Source: Podocnemis expansa
Lineage: Eukaryota > Chordata > Testudines > Podocnemididae
Assembly: GCA_007922195.1 (NCBI GenBank)
Contig: ML681981.1
Coordinates: 15,695,940 to 15,759,939, forward strand
Direction: 5' to 3'
Length of the DNA: 64,000 nt
Position numbers and translations under genes: made by a program. Under the pieces are notes generated by a model, which had not been told where the DNA came from, did no database searches, and worked only from the letters and a program-made list of their open reading frames with translations. Positions 57,806 to 64,000 of the stretch are shown piece by piece. How positions within the stretch are numbered: the first letter of the stretch is position 1; every line of letters starts with the position of its first letter.

Positions 57806-58136
57806 CAGGGGTGAGCAACCCAAAAGATAAGAGCAGCCATTTTTAAGAATTCCTTCAACAACCAAGTGTTTTGAGAGCTGCAATGGAAGTAGCCTCCTGG
57901 TGGGGGATGGGGGGGAGCTGGGTTAGGGTGGCTGCTACAGGGTCCTATGGCCAGGGGAGGGAGCCTGGAATCTGGAATGGTCCTCCTGCAGGGCCCCCAG
58001 TGGTCGTGGGGAGCCTGGAGCCAGCTTAGGACACCCACAAGTTCCCCTGGTGGCAGGGTGGGCTTTGGAGCCCCAGAGCAGCAAGGGGACAACCAAAGAG
58101 TAGCGTGGCTCTGCAGCTGCAGGTTGCAGACCCCTG
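57806..58136. mobile_element. Non-autonomous hAT, 331 bp, in the old CR1
   Basis: Inverted ends CAGGGGTGAGCAACC and GGTTGCAGACCCCTG are flanked by ACATAGGG (57798-57805) and ACGTAGGA (58137-58144), 6 of 8 matching. The interior is GC-rich without coding function, although it opens a long chance frame on the minus strand. Confidence 0.8.
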
Positions 58137-58357
58137 ACGTAGGAACAAAATCAGAAAGGCAAAGGCACAAAATGAGTTAAAACTAGCCAGGAATGTAAAA
58201 GATAAAATGTAGATCCATTACTCACAGAAGAGGAAAGCAAACAAAAGACGACAGAGAAACTGATTATGTTTGAAAATTCATGGATGTGTGAAGTCCAAGA
58301 GGACTAGCAAAGGGCCAACAGTACCCAGAGCTTCTCAAAGGAAACTAAGAGGACCCA

Positions 58358-59713
58358 AAACTATCAAGGAGTCCCGTGGCACTTAAAGACTAACAAATTA
58401 ATTTATTGCATGAGCTTTCATAAGAGAAAATTCCACTTTGTCAGATGCTTTTGAAGATGGAGGAACTTACAGAATAGTAAGAAGTAAATGCAGGGAAGTG
58501 TAAGCCATGGGAACAGGTCACACTGTAACAGCAAAATCAAAACAGTTGTAAAGATTCAAACACTGGTGAACAGCATACAGAGGAGCATGAGGTCAAATCA
58601 CTTGTCGTAATGGAGAGAAAAATCCAGTGATCCTATTATGTCCAAAAGCAACACAACCAAATTTGATCTCAACAGCTTCTCTTTGAAGCCTTGATGTGGT
58701 ATTCATCTGTCTGAGCAATGCAATTAGCAAATCATTAATGGAGCGATTACGAAGATTGAAATGCTGACCCGCTGGTTTTAGAATGTTGTCATTTCTGATG
58801 TTAGATTTGTACCCATTTATATCATAAATCACATTGGTGGATGAGCAGGTCAATCACCTACAACTCCCCAGTCAGACCTCTACAGCACATCCTCAGGAAT
58901 CTACAGCCTGTTCTACAAGATGATCCCTCTCTCTCAAGCCTTCAGAGACAGACCTCTCCTCACTTACAGACAACCGCCCAACCTTAGGCAGATACTTACC
59001 AGAAACTACAGACCTAACAATAGAACCATTAAAGCAGGCACATATCCCTGCAACTAACCATGCTACCAACTTTGCCCATGTATCTGCACAAAAGACACTA
59101 TTACAGGACGTAATAAAACAAGCTACTCAATCAAAGATTCATTCACCTGCTCATCCACCAATGGGATTTATGCCATCATGTGCTAGAAATGCCCCTCTGC
59201 TGCATATATTTGACAAACAGGACAGTCTCTGCACAAAAGAATTAATGGGCACAAATCTGACACCAGAAATCACAACACCCTAAACCAGTGGGTCAGCATT
59301 TCAATCTTCACGATCACTCCATTAATGATTTGCTAACTATGGTGCTCAGGCAGATGAATACCAGATCAAGGCTTCAAACAGAAGCTGCTGACATCATATT
59401 TATTTGCAAATTTGGTTGCGTTGCTTCTGGACGTAATAGGGACAATGGATTTTTCTCTCATTACAACACGAGATTTGACCTCATCCTCCTCCATATGCTG
59501 TTCCCCAGTGTTTGAATCTTTACAACTGTTTTGATTTGCTGTTGCAGTGTGACCTGTTCCTGTGACTTACACTTCCCTGCATTTATTTCTTCCCATTATG
59601 TAAAAGTGGGATCTTCTCCCACAAAAGCTCATGTAATAAATCAATTTGTTAGTCTTTTAAGTGCCACAAGACTCTGTTTTGCTGAACTACACTAACACGG
59701 CTGCCCCTTTGGA
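58358..59713. mobile_element. Large inverted PLE dimer, 1356 bp, 11-bp target duplication
   Basis: AAGAGGACCCA flanks both ends (58347-58357, 59714-59724), and the host CR1 text continues across it. The left half (58358-58853) is antisense: 3' end, hammerhead-like segment (CTGACAA, GAAA) and endonuclease text (LRQMNTTSRLQREAVEIKFG on the minus strand). The right half (58854-59713) is sense, starting further upstream (TACAACTCCCCAGTCAGACC), through the Cys/His and GIY-YIG region, LRQMNTRSRLQTEAADI, and the full terminus CTGCCCCTTTGGA. The left half lacks about 85 bases of the YIG region. This is the longest of the head-to-head dimers. Confidence 0.92.
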
Positions 59714-60582
59714 AAGAGGACCCAGAGAATTATAGGCCAGTTGGCCTAACTTTGATATGCAGAAAGATACTGGTACAAATTATTAAACAATCAGTTTGTT
59801 CAAACTTAATGGATAAGGTGATAAGTAATAGCTAACATGCATATATTAAGAACAAACCAAATCAAGCCACCTGTATTTCCTTCAATGGGGTAACCAGAGA
59901 AAGCAGTAAATATGACATGTCTTGATTTTAGTAAGCCTTTTGACACAGTCCCATGTGACATTCTCAGACACCAAATAGGGAAATATGGTGCAAATTATAT
60001 TACTATCAGATGATGTACACTGGTTGAAGGGGTGTTCTTAAAGAGTAGTTAACAGTGGCTAAATGACAGTAAGATAGCATTGCTAGTGGGGCCTCATAGA
60101 AGGGATCCATTACTATTCAGTATTTTCATTAATAACTTGGATGAAAGAGTGGAGAATATGCTTACAGAATCTGCAGATGCAACCAAATTGGGAGGGGCTG
60201 CAAGCACTTTGGAGAACAAGATGAGAATTCAAAACTACTTTGACAAAATGGGAATCTCATCTAAAAAAATAAATCAACAAAATAAAATTCAGTAAGGACA
60301 ACTGAAAGGTACTGTACTTAATGAAGAAAAATCAAATGCCCAAATATAAAATGAGGAAGGACTGGCTAGGCAACAGTGCTGCAGAGAAGGTTTGGTGGAT
60401 CTTAAACTGAATATGAGGGGAGAGGGAATATACCAGTCCTCAAAAATTTAAAAGGTGATTATAAAGAGAATGTGGATCAATTGTTCTCCATATCTATAGA
60501 GGGTAGGACAAGAAGTAACTGGCAATTTTCAGCAGCGGAGAATCCGTTTAAGTATTAGAAAAAGTTCTTAATTAGAAGACTA

Positions 60583-60950
60583 CAGGTAGTCCTCACTTAG
60601 TGACCGGGTTCCGTTCCTGAAACCCGGTTGATAAACGAATTGGTCACTAAACAAGGAGCAGCCCTTACCGGTATTTCAGGCATAATGTACTTTACTGGTA
60701 GTGGGTTTTTCAACCATCGGTAGATAGTTTTAATGTCACCTTTGCATCATTTATAACATTTTTCATATATATTTTAAATGTTTTAAGCTCTAATGTACTG
60801 AACTTAGTTTGCATAGTGTACTGTAAATATAGGTAATCTGAGAGAGTTGATGCGAGTTCTCGTACATCGCCATAATACCAACTCATCAGAGAGCCGGTCA
60901 TAACTCTGAGGGGTCACTAAACGAGTAGGTCACTAAGTGAGGACTAGCTG
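60583..60950 (-). mobile_element. 368-bp MITE, copy 2, inside the old CR1
   Basis: The ends CAGGTAGTCCTCACTTAGTG and CACTAAGTGAGGACTAGCTG are flanked by TA (60581-60582, 60951-60952). It has the same length as copy 1 at 35757-36124, in reverse orientation and nearly identical by eye, including the 63-codon frame (60710-60901 minus). Confidence 0.93.
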
Positions 60951-61519
60951 TATCTTAAAACTGAAAGAAGTCACTTCAACAGGTTCTATCACTATCACAT
61001 GAGGTTTTTAAGTCCAGGTTGGACAAAACACCTGTCAGCAAAGGTCTAAGCACACACAATCCTGCTTAAGCAAAGGTAAATCACTGTTTAACTTCTTGAG
61101 GTTCTTTGCAGCCCTACATATCAATGATTCATTGCAAACAGCAAGTCAAGAAGAGTTGAGGTGTGTACACCCATGAAAACTTTCCCTCAGTTCTTCCAGG
61201 CAAATTGTCAGGTTCAAACTCTTCTCAAAGTTAATTAATGTGTCTAATCACAAGAATTCAGATATGATCCATAACATAAATTTAATAAAGCCTTCAATTT
61301 GTGATCATCTTGAAGATGGAAAGCTTATGTTTCAAAAGAGCAATTCTGCTACATTAAGACATTCAAAACCTCTAGCTGCTATGACAAACTTACAACTGAG
61401 AAAGGGCAAATTAGTGCTAATATATAACTCAACTGCACAAGATTTATTAGCATCTCAAGTTAATGTACAGTATCAAACTGCAGTGTTTTTGTAACCAGAA
61501 GCAGGAAGTTTGGAAGCTA

Positions 61520-61780
61520 CAGATGCTCCATTTGCTGGGTAGCAAGTTAAGTTAAACCATAGCATCCCCATCAACCACACTTTCACTTGGTTTTTGGCCA
61601 GTTGAATTTCTGCAAGCCAAAAAAACAAGTGGGACCCAACACTGCAGGAGATCCAGAGGTTCATTCATTCTCACTTGTTTTTTGGCTGGGGAAACCCTGA
61701 ACAGCCAAAAAAAGAAAGGAAAGCAAAGCATGGCTGCTACCTGTGCTCCTCAATTTGCTACCTAGCAACCGTAGCATCTG
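61520..61780. mobile_element. TIR element with GTTGCTAGGTAGCAA-type ends
   Basis: The left end CAGATGCTCCATTTGCTGGG, TAGCAAGTT (61520-61548) and right end CAATTTGCTACCTAGCAACC, GTAGCATCTG (61751-61780) are inverted repeats of about 29 bases with about five mismatches. Inner inverted repeats CACTTGGTTTTTGGC and GCCAAAAAAACAAGTG also occur. A further right-end copy lies at about 61877-61906 (TTGCTACCTAGCAACTGG). No target duplication was found, so the superfamily is open. Confidence 0.6.
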
Positions 61781-62251
61781 TGTTATGCAGCTTTTCTCAA
61801 CTGGTCGATTTCAGTCATGAAGCATCCTGTTCCCAGTTAAAAAATTAAGCAGCTCTTTAGCAGCAGCCACTCCACTCTACTTGCTACCTAGCAACTGGAG
61901 TGTCAGGCAGCTTTTGGCCCATTGTTTCCTTAACATCTGATTCTTGATTATGTGACCAGAAGCAAGACTTCAGGCAAGCAACCAGCAGAAAGCTGCCCAA
62001 GTTGCTAAGTATCAATTGACCATGCCAGCTTTCAAAGTGGGTGGGCCCTGGCTTGGGGCCATCCTTGGATTTGCAGTAAAGGCAGTTGGCCCATCCCACC
62101 CTTTATCTGCTCAGTTGGAGGAACAAGCAGAGCAAGGACAGCAGTGCAGGTCAACAGGCCCTGCTTGCAAAATTCTCTAACTCTGGTTGCATGAATTGCA
62201 TTTGTACCCCCCAGTGGAGTACACAAAGACCAGCACTCAAAGAAATTAACA

Positions 62252-62279
62252 GAAGAAGGTTTAAAAAAAAAAAAAAAAA
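62252..62279. repeat. Poly(A) tract
   Basis: A run of about 19 A interrupted only at its right edge. No LINE or SINE body precedes it that I can recognise. Confidence 0.8.
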
Positions 62280-63394
62280 CCAAAAACTTCCAGTAATGAA
62301 AGTCTTCTCATTGTCTAATTTGCCTTGAAATTTCCAGAAAAAAATCAAGAGCAAAATTTCAGGTATGCCCATATATTTTTGGCAAAGTTGTATGGATGAA
62401 CTTTATCTAGCATTTTTCCATAATTGCATGTGAAGCCTCTAACTATTATTTAAGAAAGCATAGAAGGCCTATAGTGCCTGCTCACAGGTCACTGATTGTT
62501 AAATCATTCATTGTAGAGTATGTAGATTTTAAATCTTAAAATCTTTAGTTATTTTCTATATAACCCTACTATTGTCCTCCCAAAGGAACAAAAGTTACAA
62601 GGTTATGAAAGTCAAAAAACCCACTTAATAGTGGCTTACCCTTAATAAACTACCATTGAGAAATACGCTTACGTAGAATTGCAAGTTATACAAGTATGCA
62701 CAAACAGAATTAAAAACCAAACAATACAGAGCTAATCTAACACCTGCCCACTATCTTCTCTTACTAATGTGGTATTTTAAGCTCTGTGAATGTTTGAACA
62801 TCTTACTGAACAGATCAACTTACCTTTCAAACACCTGTAGCTGTTTTCTCCCCTAAAAACATTAATAACTAAACAAAACTCAAAAACAGATCTTTCCTGT
62901 GTACATATAGGTGATCAAATGAAAGTCCTCTGCTTATGAAACCATAAACCTTTGTATGGTAATGATAGTGTGACTATTTCTTTAACTAAAGCTCTTCATG
63001 TTATGTAACAGACTGATCAGTTGAACCTCTGATTTCTTCAAGCTTGTTAAATCCAGTTACCAATTGCTTCTCTTGGAAAGAAACAGGGCCTGTTCTTAAC
63101 AGTGTGTTGCCAACTATGGGGTGAGTTATCTCCATAATTACTAAGAAAGCAGGTGACATTGGATAGGAAGCTATATCATCTTGCACATCTAGTTATATTC
63201 AGTTTTGACCTTGTTCACAAAACTTATTTTGTTTTGCTACATAACCAAAGTGAGATTTGAAATTGGTGCATCTCTGAGCAGGACTGGATAAAACTGGCTC
63301 ACAGCTGAGCACTAGCAGTTTTACTTTCCATCTCCAGAAAGCATTCCTCTGTTACATTTCTGCAGTGGAACTAGGCAACAGGTTACTAAAACTG

Positions 63395-63409
63395 GTTGCC
63401 ATGGTGACC
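63395..63409. promoter_or_regulatory. X-box-like (RFX) motif
   Basis: GTTGCCATGGTGACC is close to the RFX palindrome GTTGCCATGGCAAC. A weaker half-site, GGCAACAGGTTAC, lies just upstream (63374-63386). It is within the MINPP1 intron; there is no evidence that it is used. Confidence 0.25.
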
Positions 63410-64000
63410 AGAAATATACTTTTTTCAAGGCCTGCTATACAGTGGCCCATAAACATTTACCAACAAACTACTGAAGAAGAGAGCACTTCGTATATTCAAC
63501 TCCACATTAGTCAGTCAAATATAGACTTGACATGCGGATGGACATCGGAAACCAGATCCCACCTTAAATTAAAATATGGAAGGTTCTTAAAAATACTCCA
63601 ATGAACAGTTTTTCTAAATAGAGGTAAAAGCAGTTGCTTCAGTCATCAAAAGCAGTTGAGTCCTACAAGATATGTCAAATTTGGTTGAAATTCACATTTA
63701 AGAAACCAGGGGACAGATCACTTTTAACTGCATCAATTTGTTTCACAAGATGTAGAAGTACAAAAATCATATTTTTAAAACACTGAAGTTTGGTTTTCTG
63801 TTAATGGTTAGTGAAGCAGCTTAATGACCAAAACTGCTTGATAGCCTTGACAAAGCCTGAAAGCACCTAATGTGCAATACTCGCTCAATAATGCAGGACA
63901 ACAACTTTTTAAATATGCATTTTTTTTTCCCTAAGACTAAGGGCTTGATTCACAGCCCAACTAAAATCCCCGGTAACCCTCCTTTCTACTCACTTCAACT

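Larger units (their letters stand above)
57001..61040 (+). mobile_element. One old CR1 LINE interrupted by hAT, PLE dimer and MITE
   Basis: The endonuclease text starts near 57010 (DGYSLFRKNRQGKGR), then MGDFHCPDFCW near 57270. The linker resumes after the hAT (RNKIRKAKAQNELKLARNVK, 58140-58200). The RT resumes exactly after the PLE (KEDPENYRPVGL, from 59715) with LDFSKPFDTVP and the motif B/C region (LFSIFINNLDER, ADATKLGGA in place of ADDTKLGG). The post-RT part follows, cut by the MITE, to about 61040. All parts run in the sense direction in the correct order, so this is a single copy of at least 1.9 kb of original sequence. Frames are broken. Confidence 0.8.
56619..64000 (-). other. MINPP1 intron (upstream of the last exon)
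   Basis: This follows from the splice acceptor at 56619-56620. No preceding MINPP1 exon was recognised up to the window end, so the last intron exceeds 7.3 kb. It contains the old CR1 with three insertions (57001-61040), a TIR element at 61520-61780 and otherwise unremarkable AT-rich sequence (61910-64000). Confidence 0.7.

Noticed and set aside
57658..58170. 170-codon minus-strand open frame near MINPP1, hydrophobic C-terminus
   Set aside because: It crosses from CR1 sequence into a hAT element. The apparent membrane segment comes from repeat sequence read antisense.
58593..58853. Possible independent small gene (LRQMNTTSRLQREAVEIKFG)
   Set aside because: The same text occurs at 59288-59515 on the other strand; it is the C-terminal PLE endonuclease region on the inverted arm.
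56619..64000. Further MINPP1 exons
   Set aside because: No minus-strand block with MINPP1-like residues between a splice acceptor and donor was recognised. The open frames there are repeats or lack similarity.
1..64000. CRISPR arrays, tRNA or rRNA genes, bacterial operons
   Set aside because: There are no regularly spaced direct repeats, cloverleaf signatures or operon-like runs of genes. All repeats are vertebrate transposon types.

Overview
This is a window of a large, repeat-rich vertebrate nuclear genome. The best fit is a turtle or crocodilian, with turtle slightly favoured. Evidence: CR1 LINEs ending in the ATTCTATGA tail, several ages of CR1 relics, a Neptune-type Penelope-like element (PLE) with many short 3' derivatives, many non-autonomous hAT elements with 8-bp target duplications, and ancient MIR-type SINE pieces. 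I see no bacterial, viral or organellar gene, no tRNA or rRNA gene and no CRISPR array.

Host genes. Only one exon is recognised directly: the last coding exon of MINPP1 on the minus strand (56219-56618). A second host signal is a CpG-rich island at about 14580-15120. On the minus strand it holds a 10-codon ATG exon followed by a good splice donor. Its position and orientation match the expected first exon of PAPSS2, which follows MINPP1 on the same strand in other vertebrates. On this reading, bases 1-14817 are PAPSS2 intron 1, about 15-56 kb is intergenic, and 56.6-64 kb is MINPP1 intron. No other host exon was found.

Layout. 1-4.6 kb: old antisense CR1 with a younger CR1 inserted. 6.4-9.4 kb: a 147-bp PLE derivative and a 1-kb hAT with a perfect target duplication. 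14-16.3 kb: hAT, the CpG island and a nest of TAGGGTTACC-type elements. 16.6-23.5 kb: four PLE derivatives, hAT elements, an old CR1 and a 356-bp MITE. 25.6-29.6 kb: an unidentified repeat with an acidic ORF, PLE pieces, a MIR and a hAT. 30.5-31.1 kb: a hAT. 33.5-37.5 kb: a long CR1 with its esterase ORF, interrupted by a 368-bp MITE. 39.4-42.4 kb: an antisense CR1. 42.5-45.4 kb: the longest PLE, with RT and GIY-YIG endonuclease, interrupted by a hAT. 46-53.7 kb: older relics and an LTR-like block. 57-61 kb: one old CR1 carrying three later insertions (hAT, inverted PLE dimer, MITE).

Most notable are the PLE derivatives. Many are palindromic head-to-head dimers; five copies have 10-13 bp flanking repeats. 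They carry remnants of a minimal hammerhead ribozyme in their terminal sequence.
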